Below, piece after piece: positions 23,192 through 37,394 of a stretch of 64,000 bases of DNA. The notes beneath the pieces are model-generated. The model was not told where the DNA came from. It ran no database searches and saw only the letters and a program-made list of their open reading frames with translations. How positions within the stretch are numbered: position 1 is the first letter of the stretch; each line of letters begins with the position of its first letter. Origin of the DNA: Portunus trituberculatus (Eukaryota; Arthropoda; Malacostraca; Decapoda; Portunidae); NCBI RefSeq assembly GCF_017591435.1, contig NC_059304.1, positions 26,979,316 through 27,043,315 on the forward strand, read 5' to 3'. Both the position numbers and the translations under genes were made by a program.

Positions 23192-23320
23192 AGCAAGATG
23201 GTTTGCTCGTCACTTTTACACTCACTTTATTTCCCTTCTCACTGTAGCCCTCATTTCTTCCCTTCCCACCAATTTTAACTAAACTTCATAGTTTCACCCA
23301 TCTTTTCTATCCCCCCTTCA
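23192..23320 (+). repeat. Leader unit E
   Basis: AGCAA then stem GATGG/TCGTC with loop TTTGC (23197-23211; two wobble pairs), pyrimidine tract, ending CTTTTCTATCCCCCC. It lies just behind the LINE A2 tail, as unit A lies behind the LINE A1 tail. Confidence 0.55.
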
Positions 23321-23362
23321 AGGTCAAGGTCAAGTGCTGTCATACTCACCTCAACCTCTGAT

Positions 23363-23580
23363 ATGACTACTACCTCCATAGCCACTGAAGAAGGGTCCAG
23401 GATCCGAAATCGCTATCTGTCGAAGATGATATCCTACGGGAAAATCAACATACTCACTAAAGAGAATGAGACACTCCTTAAACAGAAAGAGAGCTTATTA
23501 AAGAAAATATATAAGGCTGAGTTAAGTATCACTTTTAATGAAACATGTTTTAAGAGAGCATTTCCTGCCTATTTATACAC
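23363..23580 (+). CDS. Short unrecognised ORF behind leader unit E, truncated by (TA)n
   Basis: Starts MTTTSIATEEGSRIRNRY and runs about 70 codons before the frame enters a (TA)n microsatellite. The middle (ENETLLKQKESLLKKIYKAE) has heptad-like leucines and charged residues, so a short coiled coil is possible. I recognise no family. Position behind a leader unit parallels the cold-shock ORF behind unit A, which is the only reason to list it. Confidence 0.3.
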
Positions 23581-23581
23581 T

Positions 23582-23582
<1 letters not shown>

Positions 23583-23667
<85 letters not shown>

Positions 23668-23724
23668 TTCTTCTTATAGAAACTGAAAGATAAATTAAAT
23701 AATAGCATCTTCTCCCTTCCCACA

Positions 23725-23794
<70 letters not shown>
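23583..23794. repeat. (TA)n and (CT)n microsatellites
   Basis: (TA)n 23584-23664 and (CT)n about 23728-23791. Confidence 0.95.
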
Positions 23795-23795
<1 letters not shown>

Positions 23796-24029
23796 CTTAT
23801 TCTCCCTCTCTCTTTTGGCATAAGACAAACTGAATAACTGGTTTGAACAACGAGCTCTCAAGAGCGTTATATTCCACCTTGAATTATATAGGTCAACTAA
23901 GCACCGAGTGAAGATGCGAGTAGGTATGAATGAGCAGTCAGTATCTCCTCTACGCATGCGCAGTAGGGGTGGAACACGATTTTCCATGGAACATGATTTT
24001 ACACTACACCGGCTCCACCCTCACAGCTC

Positions 24030-24235
24030 TCACTCAGCAGACATGCCATATAATGACAATATGATAGCCAAAAGTAACCTAACCCTAGATTGAACCTAAC
24101 CTACCAGGGTTAAGTTAAAGTTAGGGTTGGGATAGTTAATCCAACCCCATCTTTGATTAAAGTTAGGGTTAGGTTAAAGACAGGATTGGATTAGTTTTGG
24201 TTATCTTATTTTCATTACACGTCATGTTCAATAAA
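24030..24235. mobile_element. MITE copy 1 with CCTAA-rich core
   Basis: A roughly 200-bp palindromic unit: the left part contains CATATAATGACAATATGATAGCC and the right part is its approximate inverse (GGTTATCTTATTTTCATTACACGTCATG). The core is rich in CCTAACCC/GGGTTAGG words. Related to MITE copy 2 at 25475-25722. Too short to code for a transposase. Confidence 0.6.
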
Positions 24236-24281
24236 TGAATGATTTGCGAGGGAAAGCAGGAAAATGAGGAGAGTTGGAGGG

Positions 24282-25285
24282 CCTTTTTTTTTTTATGTAG
24301 GAAAGAGGGCCAGCCAAGGGCAAAAAAAAAAAAAAGAAAAAAAAAAGGCCCACTTGAGTGCTGGCTCTCTACAAAGAGGAAAAGTGTCAACCAAAATTAG
24401 GGAGCAAATGCCTCGATACCTCCCTCTTAAAAGAAGACAACTCGTAGGAAGTCAGATATACAGATGCAGTTTACCAGTGATACTTATTGAGAATACTGGT
24501 TAAATCTTGCGTTAGAGAGTTGGACATAATAGAGATGAGAGAAAGAAGAAAACCTTCTGTAGCGAGACCGCACGAGGGGAGGCATTCAGTTAGCAAGATC
24601 AGTAGAGCAGTTAGCATGAAAATAGCGATAAACGATAGAAAGAGATACAACACTTCGGCGGTAAGAAAGAAGTTAAAACAGTTAGTCAGAGGAGGGGAGT
24701 TCATGAGACGAAAAACTTTTGATTCCACCCTATTTAGTAAAATTGTGTGACTGCAAACCCCCCAAACATGCGAAGAGTACGCCATACAGGGGCAGATAAG
24801 GCCCTTGTAAAGAGCAAGCAATTGGAGAGACCAAAAAAACTGGGGGAGACGCCTTAGAACGCCTAATTTCATAGAACCTGTTTTAGCAAGATTATGAGTA
24901 AAGGACAGGTCAAGGATAATCATTGTGGAAGAGAGAAACAATTGAGTGTCATTGATGAAGAGGGGATAGTTGTCTGGAAGGTGTGTCGAGTTGATGGATG
25001 GAGGAATTGAATTTTTGAGGTATTGGAAACTACTAGATTTCCTCTGCCCCAATCGGAAATCTTAGAAAGATCAGAAGTCATTCGTTCTGTGGCGTTCCTG
25101 TGTGAACTGTTGACTTCCTGAATGGTAGGTCGTCCCTGAAAGGACGTGGAAAAATGTAGTGTGGTATCATCAGCGTAAGATTGGATAGGACAAGAAGTTT
25201 GGTTAAGAATGAATAATAGAAAGAGAGTGGGTTCCAGGATAGAACCCTGAGGAACACTACTATTAGTAGATTTAAGAAGAACAGT
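24282..25285 (-). mobile_element. LINE family B fragment B1 (3' half)
   Basis: Minus-strand 3' part of a Jockey-like LINE that occurs seven times in this window. Recognisable pieces: LSFTHNL, SMKLGVLRRL, LLALYKGLICPCM, HVWG, NRVESKVFRLMNSPPLT. The sequence ends at the 3' tail (GGGCCAGCCAAGGGC) beside A-runs and is cut off upstream at about 25285, where the reverse-transcriptase palm would be. Frame changes throughout. Confidence 0.75.
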
Positions 25286-25474
25286 GGCCGTTTACCACAT
25301 CAATTTTAAAAAGCAAAATAAAGTCAACATACCATATTATATATTTTTTAAGTTTATTTAAACTAAATATAACCTGCTTGGGGTAATCTTGCAAGCCTTG
25401 TGGGGTAAAACTAAAGGCACTGTGTTAATATAGTGGTCTATCCATCTCTCTTCGTTTCCCTGCTCCTTCTTTGC
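25286..25474. other. AT-rich spacer, nothing recognised
   Basis: No coding or repeat identity seen. Confidence 0.4.
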
Positions 25475-25722
25475 AGCTCTTTCACCCGGATGACATGACG
25501 TGTGAATGAAAATATGATAACCAAAACTAGCCTAACCCTACCGTTAACCTAATCTTAACTTTAACCTACCCTAACCAAGCCTAGTTGACGCGGTATTCAC
25601 TGCTGATACGTCTTTCTTCCCTGCAGACCCCTTCTGACAAATAGCGAAGTTATGTCATGCTTGATAAATTAGGATATCATATTTTCATTCCTACGTCATG
25701 TCAGCCGAGTGAAAGAGCATCA
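25475..25722. mobile_element. MITE copy 2 with about 45-bp terminal inverted repeats
   Basis: Left end GCTCTTTCACCCGGATGACA, right end the complement of a nearly identical string (GCTCTTTCACTCGGCTGACA), each followed by TGACGT(G/A)NGAATGAAAATATGATA. No ORF; core contains CCTAACC words like copy 1. Confidence 0.72.
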
Positions 25723-26039
25723 AAGGGGGAGCTAGAGGAACCACTACATCAAAACTGCCAAACTTAATATTTGTTTGGGTTTTGCTATTGTTAAGGAAAT
25801 ATCAATTAATTGTAGAAGCTGCAACGTTTATTTTAAAACACCACATAAATATTTGGAGTTAACTTAAACTTAACTAGTAAAAAGTAAAACATTATGTTAG
25901 CTTCACATAATATATAATAAGATTATCTACTTACCTATTATATCTTATTTGAGGTTGAAGCAGAGGTCACGGGTATGGTGTGAGGAGAAAAGGCTTGCTG
26001 GGATAACCGCCGTCTCCCAGCAAGTAAGTGTTTGGTGGA

Positions 26040-26893
26040 ATATGTCCCCTCTCAAACAGTGCTGCAACGCACATTGCGGTTAACGTAAATTTCCACCCGC
26101 TCCCTCGGTGACACAATTCTCACGTGAGTGCCATCAATGGCACCCACCGACACGGGAAAAGTAGCGATGCGGACGAAGTCTGCCTTCTTCATCGGAATCT
26201 CGTCTGAGTTGGTGAGAAAACCAATGAACTTCTTGAAGATGTTATTGTCTGCAAGGACGTCGATGGTCAGAGTGATGGCTCTGCTGATTGAGAAGGGCAG
26301 AGGTCATCACTGCTGCACTGTCGCATTTTCTCCGTGGCAAGCTATGTCAGTGTTATGGAGACCTTCATCTCGGTGTTAGCATGTCCTTTGTTTTTCCCAT
26401 ACTCCCTTTCTGTCTTTCCCCTCAGTCCTCGCTCGCCGCCGCCTCAGGCGACACGCTACGCCTCCTGCCTCTCGTTTCGCTCGGTTTACACTTGTTGTGT
26501 ATTGTGCTACCGTAAATACACTTTCATAATGGACTCAGGTGTCTCCATGCTACCCCTGTTTTACGACAACTACCACATCGGGAGGTGAGTGGGTTTCTCC
26601 TCTTATTATTGCTGAACAAAGCATCCCTAGACGGTATCGCTTGGTCAATTCAGCATTGCTGAGTTCATGGAGAACGTCCCTGAGGCGCAAAGAGTTTCTG
26701 AGGTGGAGACCTTGGTGTTGTGGGACGGCCATGTTGACGGTCTTGTGACCGTCACAAGCGGTGGACCCTGTTCTAGCACTTCTGACGACGTCATAAGGTT
26801 TGATCAAGTAATAGCTAGACTTATGTCTAAAATGCGCTATTTTGTCTCGCAATGACGACGTTATTAGCTATGATGGATTCTAGCATACCGCCC
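26040..26893 (-). pseudogene. PIF/Harbinger-like transposase remnant (HARBI1 type)
   Basis: Minus strand. N-terminal block VLHELSNAELTKRYRL (about 26670-26625) matches the start seen in another copy at 42529 (ELSDAEVIKRYRL). After a deletion or scrambled stretch comes LATEKMRQCSSDDL (about 26330), then the DDE region VSVGAIDGTHVRI (about 26150-26110) with the first catalytic Asp, followed by YVNRN. The second and third acidic residues are not seen, so the 3' half is lost. The outer end near 26893 (GGGCGGTATGCTAGAAT-like) recurs at 43113-43155 and about 31277. Confidence 0.72.
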
Positions 26894-27102
26894 CAGGGGG
26901 AGGCCAGAGTGGCGCCAGGTCACAAGCAGGCGTAATAAATAAGCGTCACATGATGTGACTGTCCTGCCCTCATGCATCACAAAACATATGTAGTGTTGGA
27001 GGCAGACTGTCGCACGCATTTGATAGACTCATCTCTGTAAGATATGCAATAATAATGGTTATGCTCTAGCGAATCATATTCCAAGGAAATCCTAGATGTC
27101 AC

Positions 27103-27330
27103 GGGCCGCCGTGGTACAGTGGAACCATACTTGCTTTGGGGTCCGAGGGGTCTCCAAGCGCACGGGTTCGAATCCTGTTCACGGTCCGAGTGTAGGTTGG
27201 GCTTCCTCACTCGGAGCAACGGTTTCCTAACGGTTGGGCTTTAAGATAGGAGGTACTACAAAAAGTATCCCCTTTAGCCCAGAAATTCCCGTGAAAAGCC
27301 CACATGGTGTAAATAGAAAAAAAAAATGCA
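27103..27330 (+). mobile_element. tRNA-derived SINE, family 1, copy a
   Basis: Head contains an RNA polymerase III A box (TGGTACAGTGG, 27112-27122) and B box (GGTTCGAATCC, 27165-27175). The body holds GGTTTCCTAACGG, AGATAGGAGGTAC and AAAAGCCCACATGGT, ending in an A-run. Copies b (54868-55113) and c (56494-56698, minus) share the body. Confidence 0.88.
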
Positions 27331-27924
<594 letters not shown>

Positions 27925-28039
27925 TTATATCAAACTTCTTGTTGTAACGTTTTGGGACAAACGGGATCCCATCTTCGGACACTGAAACACGTGTACAGAG
28001 TTAGTGTGGGATGTCCTCCCTCACCAGAGATCTCAGGGA

Positions 28040-28071
<32 letters not shown>

Positions 28072-28074
<3 letters not shown>

Positions 28075-28689
28075 GGAGGTGAAGAAAAGACAGCTAGCTA
28101 AAGAGAAAGTGGTGGGAAGAGAAGGGGTGGAATAAAGAGTGAGAAAGACAGTTTGTGGGTTTACCACATTGAGATCCTCTGCACGAGAATTTCCCTTATA
28201 TTTCCAACCCTGACACAGTCATGTATCACACCCACCTAATCAGCACAATTATAATAAAGGTAAATTTTAATTCCTTGATCAATTTTAAACAAAAGAGAGA
28301 GAACAAGTTTTTAGGTAGGTGTGATAGATGACTGTGGCAGAGCTAGGAAATATAAGAGAAAATATCATGCCCAAGACCACTTTGTCCCAAATAATGAAAC
28401 ATTAAGTAAGCTCTTTATTTCAAACATATGATCAATTGTAGAACACTCCTGATTAAAAGTAGCCTCTACCTGCTGTATAATATAATTGTTATCTAAAAAA
28501 ATTGTATGTCTTACATTTAATATTGTAAACAGGTTATCTAGATAACATTATAGGGTTATATTTCTGTAATTATAAACAAAGGTAGCCTCTCTTAATCTTG
28601 TCAAGTAATCTTCTGAGATACATTTTTATTGTAACTAGATGTGAATATGATTTGTGTATAGTCAGGTTTTTCAACAATGTGGTCATCGG

Positions 28690-28690
<1 letters not shown>
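28072..28690. other. Unclassified AT-rich sequence after a poly(T) run
   Basis: Poly(T) at about 28045-28071. The rest shows no coding or repeat identity. TAGGTAGGTGTGATAGATGA (about 28312) and its near-inverse TGTATCACACCCACCTAATC (about 28219) suggest a weak inverted repeat. Confidence 0.4.

Positions 28691-28693
<3 letters not shown>

Positions 28694-28781
<88 letters not shown>
28694..28781. repeat. (GT)n(GA)n microsatellite
   Basis: GT repeats 28694-28720 then GA repeats to about 28781. Confidence 0.95.
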
Positions 28782-30059
<1,278 letters not shown>

Positions 30060-30062
<3 letters not shown>

Positions 30063-30960
30063 AGGGGAATGGTAGAGAAGAGTAAGAGAAAAATTAGCCT
30101 AGTAGAAGAAATGGTTTAAATGGTCGTGTTTGTCTTACTTTTTTTTTTTTTTACTGTTGAACAAATTAGATTTTTTTTTTTTTATAGTCACTGTCCTAAT
30201 TAAGCATTTATCCTTATAACGTACCTCACATAAGTGTGTATCTCCTCGTGTAGCATGCCGTAGCCTACTGTAGCCTTCTGGGTGAAATAGTGTTTCTTTG
30301 AAATTTTTTGCCTATGCTAATCTGAAATTAATGTCTTTTTTTGTGTGTGTGAAATAATTTGAGTATAAGAACATAAATTTACCATCACTTTATGTCGCAA
30401 ATCACTATATTGTTTTTAGCAAGCTTCCTAAAGCTAAGCTAATTACACCGGGAAATACAATTGCGTGTATTGGAAGCTAATTAACTTTCAAGAAACACTC
30501 ACAATGTTATCATCAATTTGTGAAATATACAATCATGTGGACTTCAAAATAGTAGGCACGAGGAAATCTTGCCAGCTTTAGAACGTTTGTTAAATATATA
30601 GTGATTTGTGACATAAAATAATGGTAGATATTTTTCTTGTACACAAATTGTTCCACACAAAAATCACTCACTTCAAATAAGTATAGATTGCAGAATTGCA
30701 ATCTTCAGCTGGAACAAACCCTGCAGCATCGCCATGAATGAAGTGATTGAATGGGACTGTATAGGAAAGAAATATAATTTTTGGCAAAAAAAAAAAAAAA
30801 TGGATAGTAATGATAGGAGAGTAATGTTGCTGATGATAATAATGATAAATCGCTTGGTAGTAAAGATAGATATAGTCCTAAAGCTTATAATAGGTTACTT
30901 GTAGACCGGCAGAGTAAACAATAATAATTATAGAACACTGATGAAGTGCTAACTGAAATA
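30060..30960. other. Unclassified AT-rich sequence
   Basis: T-runs at 30138-30151 and 30171-30183; otherwise nothing recognised. Confidence 0.4.
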
Positions 30961-30970
30961 ATGACTGTAT

Positions 30971-30973
<3 letters not shown>

Positions 30974-31032
<59 letters not shown>
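30974..31032. repeat. (GA)n microsatellite
   Basis: About 58 bp of GA repeats. Confidence 0.95.
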
Positions 31033-31034
<2 letters not shown>

Positions 31035-31275
31035 ACACAAAGTTTTGTGGAGATTGATAGTTAGTGCCCATACTATTTTTTTATTTATTTTATTTATTCA
31101 TTTATTTTATCTATTAATTTTTTTTAAGGAGTAAATTCAGTCTCTCTCATTAAAGGGAGACCGGTCAAGCCCCCAATATATAGAACGGGAAAAAGAAATA
31201 CGCCAGCAATGTGCTGAAATGTTTCCTCCCAGATAAGGGCATGTTTTAGTCTAGATTTTAACTTCATGAAAACAC

Positions 31276-31500
31276 AAATGCAAGTATTCTACGTCATAGC
31301 TAATTACGTCGTCATAGCGAGACAAAATAGTGCACTTTAGACATAAGTCCAACTTTGATTGGCTCAAACTTTATGACGTCGTCAGAAGTGCTAAGACAGG
31401 TCTATCGTGTTATAGCATCCTTAATGAGCGTCATAACTCTTATGATCATTGTGGGAAGATGGCTGTATATACCATAAGACGATCCTCAACATTTTATTTT
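31276..31500 (+). mobile_element. PIF/Harbinger-like 5'-end fragment
   Basis: GTATTCTACGTCATAGCTAA and following bases (GTCGTCATAGCGAGACAAAATAG, then TTATGACGTCGTCAGAAGTGC) align, in inverted orientation, with 26740-26893. It is an end fragment only, without the DDE region. Confidence 0.68.
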
Positions 31501-31629
31501 TATATAAATTTAAAGATAAATATTAGTAATGCTGGCAAAATAGTGTCCTTATTTGGAGAGCTGAGTAAGTTCTCAAAAGTACGCTCCACTCGCGCTCCTC
31601 CGCTCTATCGGGCAACACACTTCCGGTAC

Positions 31630-32611
31630 CGTCCAAATATACAAGGTCCTCCATCCGCTCATCCACGGTCACGTGTCTATGACTCATGTGGGCCCCGAGT
31701 CGGTGTGATGCAAGGGCTCAGCTAGCCAGTCAGATCCTGACTTCTGCCCGTGTCACACGCGCCAAAGCAACCGTCGCCAAGCCATAATCTAACTCGCCAT
31801 CTTGAGACCAAGTTTTATTTTCTCTTTATAATGCCCAATAGTTATGCCTACATTGCACTTTTCCATACACACATGTAACTCATCCAGAATTAACTTAAAG
31901 TAGTTATTTTTGTTCGTACGAACATTCTTAGGCAAAAACACTAATTTTCCAAGACCATAGTAAGAAAGACAACCCCACACCATCAAAGAATGTGGGTGTT
32001 TTACTATGTGTGTTGTGTAGCAAGTCTATTGGTTAGGTGAGCATGTAAGGAAGTAAAGTTTTGAAACTGCATGGCAACTCCGGTATCCCAAGTTTCACAG
32101 ATCTTCGCTCAGTCCTTTCACTCACCTTAGCCAGCAAACCGGGTTCCTGACCTTAAGTTCCTTGTTGTGTATGCGAGGGTTGGCCTCAAGCTGTCGAATA
32201 ATGTTCAGAGATCTCCGGGTCACTATGCGCTTACGCCCTTCAGGCTTGTGAGGTGGTGGTGAAGCGTCTCTTCCTCCCTCACGATAAATTTTGGTCCAAC
32301 GTTGAACAGTTCTGAGAGCTATGCCAGTGTTCTCTGCAATTTCTTGATTTGACTTCTTCCCCCTAACAAAGGCACACATTACTGAGATTTGGGCCCTAGT
32401 AAATAGTTTTCTAGGTCCCATAATAAGTAGTAATACAGCAGAATGGTAAGCTCACGCATCCACAAAAAGAGGCCGTAAGGGGGGAGTGAAAGAAAACTTA
32501 AATTCAAGCACACGAGCGACAGGCAAACGTTGACTGGGGCTCACATGGCGTATATGCGCGGCCGAGACCAAAATAACCCAACCGGATGGAAGACCTTGTA
32601 TATCTGGACCG
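31630..32611 (-). mobile_element. Internally deleted Tc1-like transposon with long inverted repeats
   Basis: Inverted ends: left CGTCCAAATATACAAGGTCC (from 31630), right complement of GACCTTGTATATCTGGACCG (to about 32611). Similarity extends inward to CATGTGGGCCCCGAGTC versus CATGTGAGCCCCAGTC (about 80 bp arms). It contains two separated pieces of a Tc1-type transposase on the minus strand. Confidence 0.78.
31789..32421 (-). pseudogene. Tc1-like transposase, HTH kept, catalytic core mostly lost
   Basis: The N-terminal part (32421-32122) starts MGPRKLFTRAQISVMCAF, with a paired-like HTH region (NQEIAENTGIALRTVQRW) and a linker (SPPPHKPEGRKR), as in Tc1-family proteins. The next recognisable piece (31990-31850) is SLMVWGCLSYYGLGKLVFLP and ILDELHVCMEKCN, the block that follows the first catalytic Asp. 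The intervening region (31990-32120) lacks the first DDE motif and the C-terminal part is absent, so the protein cannot be active. Length is about half of the family's usual 340 residues. Confidence 0.78.
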
Positions 32612-32756
32612 TGCTCAGGCTCCCACTTCCGCTCAAGCATCCGCTCTCCCTCGCATTATAGCTCTCAACTTGTAATCGAGGTCTCTGCTCGCACTAGCAC
32701 TCTCCACCGCAATTGCACACTCCGCTCCCACGCCACACTTTTCCTCAAACTTATGT

Positions 32757-32761
<5 letters not shown>

Positions 32762-32832
<71 letters not shown>
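32762..32832. repeat. (TA)n microsatellite
   Basis: About 70 bp of TA repeats. Confidence 0.95.
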
Positions 32833-32834
<2 letters not shown>

Positions 32835-32869
32835 TCAACATGCTAGTATTAGTAGCAATACATTAATAA

Positions 32870-33808
<939 letters not shown>

Positions 33809-33907
33809 GGGCAGAGACCCATCCAATCCCTGTAAAAGTGAGATATGAGGAGGTACATGGGAAAAATAGCCTATCTAAGAGCCTCTGATTCATAAGGACA
33901 CTTTCGA

Positions 33908-34129
33908 CAATAATAAAAATAATAATAATAGTAATAATAATAATAATGATAATAATAATAATAATAAGAAGAAGAAGAAAAGAAGAAGAACAACAACAAC
34001 AACAACAACAACAATAACAACAACAGCAACAACAACAACAACAACAACAACAAAAATAAAAAGATAAAGAAGACATTATGATTGTTAGATATAGTAGTAA
34101 TAGCAGCAGCAGTAGCAGCAGAAGAAGCA

Positions 34130-34169
<40 letters not shown>

Positions 34170-34312
34170 CAATAGTAATAGTAGTAGTAGTAGTAGTGGT
34201 TATAGTAATAGAAGAAGTTGTTGTTGTAGTACTAATAGTATTAACAGAAGTAATTATAGTAGTAGGAGTAGTAGTAGTAGTAGTAATAATAGTCTTGGTA
34301 GTAGTACTAGTA

Positions 34313-34357
<45 letters not shown>

Positions 34358-34375
34358 GTAGTAGTGGTAGTAGTC
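33908..34375. repeat. AAT/AAG/AAC/CAG/TAG triplet-repeat tract
   Basis: Successive blocks of AAT, AAC, CAG and TAG triplets directly abutting the 5' truncation of LINE B2. Confidence 0.93.
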
Positions 34376-34841
34376 TTATATCTAATTTTAAATATGTAGA
34401 ACACCACCTCTCCTCTACTAAACTTCATTTTTTCCTCACGGAAACACAGCTCTCTGAGGCAACTGACACTACCTCCTTTTCTTGTCCTTCCTACTTTCTC
34501 CATTCTCCTTTTCGTTTTGCGTCTATGTGTGCAACGACTTAACTTGCTCTCGTGCCCACGCTCTTCATTCTTCTGAGTTTTACACCATCTTGTTTTGACT
34601 CATTAGTCACTCTCTATCCAAATTTACTTGTGCTACCTATCTTTCCCCTGACTTCTCTGACTATAATAATTTTTTTGACTATTTAACTTACAAAGTGGAG
34701 CACATTCTATCCCTTTATCCTTTCATGGAGTTATGCATCCTTAGAGATTTCAATGTTTACCACCAGTTTTGGCTTTCTTCTCCCTTCATTGACCATCCTG
34801 GTGAACTACCCTTCAACTTTGCTATCATCCATTACCTAGAG
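34376..34841 (+). mobile_element. LINE family B, copy B2, 5' part (endonuclease)
   Basis: Plus-strand Jockey-like LINE, beginning inside the endonuclease (EHHLSSTKLHF, then TETQLSEATD) and continuing to the block around FNFAIIHYLEQ, where hAT element 1 is inserted. It resumes at 37522. Stops and frame changes make it inactive. Confidence 0.8.
34834..34841 (+). repeat. 8-bp target duplication of hAT element 1, left
   Basis: ACCTAGAG, identical to 37514-37521. Joining the two flanks restores the LINE B sequence. Confidence 0.9.
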
Positions 34842-37340
34842 CAGCCATTCTCAACCTTTCCTCCATCATTGACCGCCTCGGCTTTATGTATTTCTCCATT
34901 TATCACCTACTCTCATATAAAAAAAAAAAATTCATGGCCATCATAAAGTGACAGAAAAACAAGGTCAGAAAGAACCTATTTATTGTTTGGGACTTTATGT
35001 TTTGTATAAAAATAGTATTATACATTCGTATCACAAAAATAAAGAAAATCAAACCTTTTATAAATAGAAAATTATGAAGTTAATTTGTATTACAAAAAAA
35101 TAATGAACAAAATCACCAAAAGCATTATTATATCAGTGGGAATACTGCAGATTCATTGAGTCAATCAGTTTCTTTATGCGAGGAGCTGTTTCTGACAATG
35201 CTACTCTCATATCATCATCGGCTTTCAGGCGGTTTCTGGCCTTTGTATTTATTGCTACTAAACTTGAGAACCCTGATTCACACAAGTACGTAGTGACAAA
35301 AGGAACAAGCACTTGGAAGGCACGCTGAGTAATGATTGTGAATGAATCTGTGAGTTTTATCCAAAAATTAACACCAACTTTTTCGAATTCTTCTCTAAGA
35401 GTAGCAGAAGATTGAAGATCAATCAGTTAATCTTTTACTGGGCTGTCATCTTTTATTTCTGACAGTTCAGTGGCAAAAGGTCTTATTATCCATCTCTCTG
35501 TTTGAATCATGTCTTTTGAAAAGTACTCAGTGAAGTAATTCCTCAAGATAATCAAATGGTCTGTGATGTCTTCATTTATCACAGGTAACACTCCAGGACT
35601 TTCACTAATGACCTCATCCAAATTTGGGAAATTTGCAAAGTTGCTTTGGTGAACTCTCCGTGCCCTTAAGTCCAGCTTTGTCTGCAATGCTATCTGTCAT
35701 CTTTTCACTTGCTTCAACAATGGTTACTGATGTTCCTTGGAGTTGTTTGTTAACTTGGTTAAGATGGGTAAATATATCTGACAGGTACCCCAAACAGGCG
35801 ATGAACTTGGGATCAGCAAAATTTTCACACAGCTTTGAATTCCGGTTACGAAGAAACATTTCTACCTCAGTACGGAGCTCAAACACACGATTTAAAATAA
35901 GTCCACGTGACAGTCACCTCACTTCAGTATGCAGTAAAAGAATGAAATGCTCAGAGCCCATCTCATCACAAAAAGCTTTGAACAAACGATGATTCAATGC
36001 TCGGGACCGAATGAAGTTAAGAGCCTCAACAACTTTCTGCAAAACAATTTTCAGATTTTCAGGAAGAGTTTTTGCAGCTAATGCATGTCTGTGAAGAAAA
36101 CAATGTGTTGTTATTACATGGGTACCTTTTGATTCACAAGTGCAGTGAAGCTGATCTCACTCCCATCATGGCTGGGAGCTCCGTCAGTACAGATTGTCCC
36201 ACGTGAGATTGTTCTTGTCAAAGAAGTCTTGTATTTTCTGCATTATATCAGTAGCCTTTGTGGTTTGCTGGAGAGGTTCACAAAAGATAAATTCATTTTT
36301 TAGTTGTTTTCCACGTATGTAACAGAAAAAAAAAGTTGTGAAAAATTGGCTACATCACAGGTTTCATCAAGTTGCAAAGATATTTTTCCTGGGCTAGATT
36401 TGATTTGTTCAATAACTTGTTGACAAATATCTTGAGACATTTCACTAATACGCCGATGGATTGTGTCATTAGAAAGGGGAACGGCTTGAATCATCTGCTT
36501 TGCTTTAATCCCACATACATGTTCAACCATTATCTAAGGCACAAGGTTTAATCAGCTTTTCAGCAATGTCATGAAGTTTCTTGGCCTTTGCTATCCGCAG
36601 CGCTACATTATAGGAAACTGCAAGCATTGGTTTCTTCTCAGATACAAAGCCAAGCTTGGGCAGTGTTCCTGCAGCCTTAACCTAGCTCTCTTTGACTCAA
36701 ATGTAGCACGGTCATCGGATGCATGGACAGGATGTGAAACTTCCAGATGCTGTTTCAGTATTGAAGGTTTCAGTGACCCATTTCCAAGAACTTTTAAGCA
36801 CAGCAGACACTGAGGCTTCTCCACACCATCCAAAACAACGAAGTCAAAGCCATATTGTACATATGAATCCAGGTATGTACGTTTCTTGAACATGACACAA
36901 TCTGAAAAGAAATGATTATGAATTAGTCATGTGATTAATTTTCCATTCACTGAAAACATATCCAGAATATTGCCACTCATGACTGATTCTTCAGTTAACA
37001 GTAACACTCTCTGTGGATTTTATCAATGCCAGGCTAGTTCTCATCAAAGCTCTCAATTAATGTTTACTTTTAATTTAATGGAATATCATAATAAATGCAT
37101 ACAAACTTATAGTATTACTCTCAGAACATATAATACTAATATAATATAGCACCAGTAATATACAGCAATGAGAGAATAGAATCTGCTCCAGGTGACTGCC
37201 AGAGATCAACTGAAATTCGGAACAGTGGTGTTACTTGTGGGTGAACAGTGAGCATGCCCAAACAGGACTGAACAAGATTGACAGACAATCCGCCTTCCTC
37301 CCTCTCTCTCCCACACACACACACACACACACTTTCTTTG

Positions 37341-37394
<54 letters not shown>

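Noticed and set aside
24064..24180. True interstitial telomere array
   Set aside because: TTAGG-like words are few, degenerate and arranged symmetrically in a MITE-like unit.
27103..27330. A genuine tRNA gene
   Set aside because: A and B boxes are present, but the sequence continues into a repeat body with A-run and has sister copies, so it is a SINE. I could not form a proper acceptor stem or cloverleaf.
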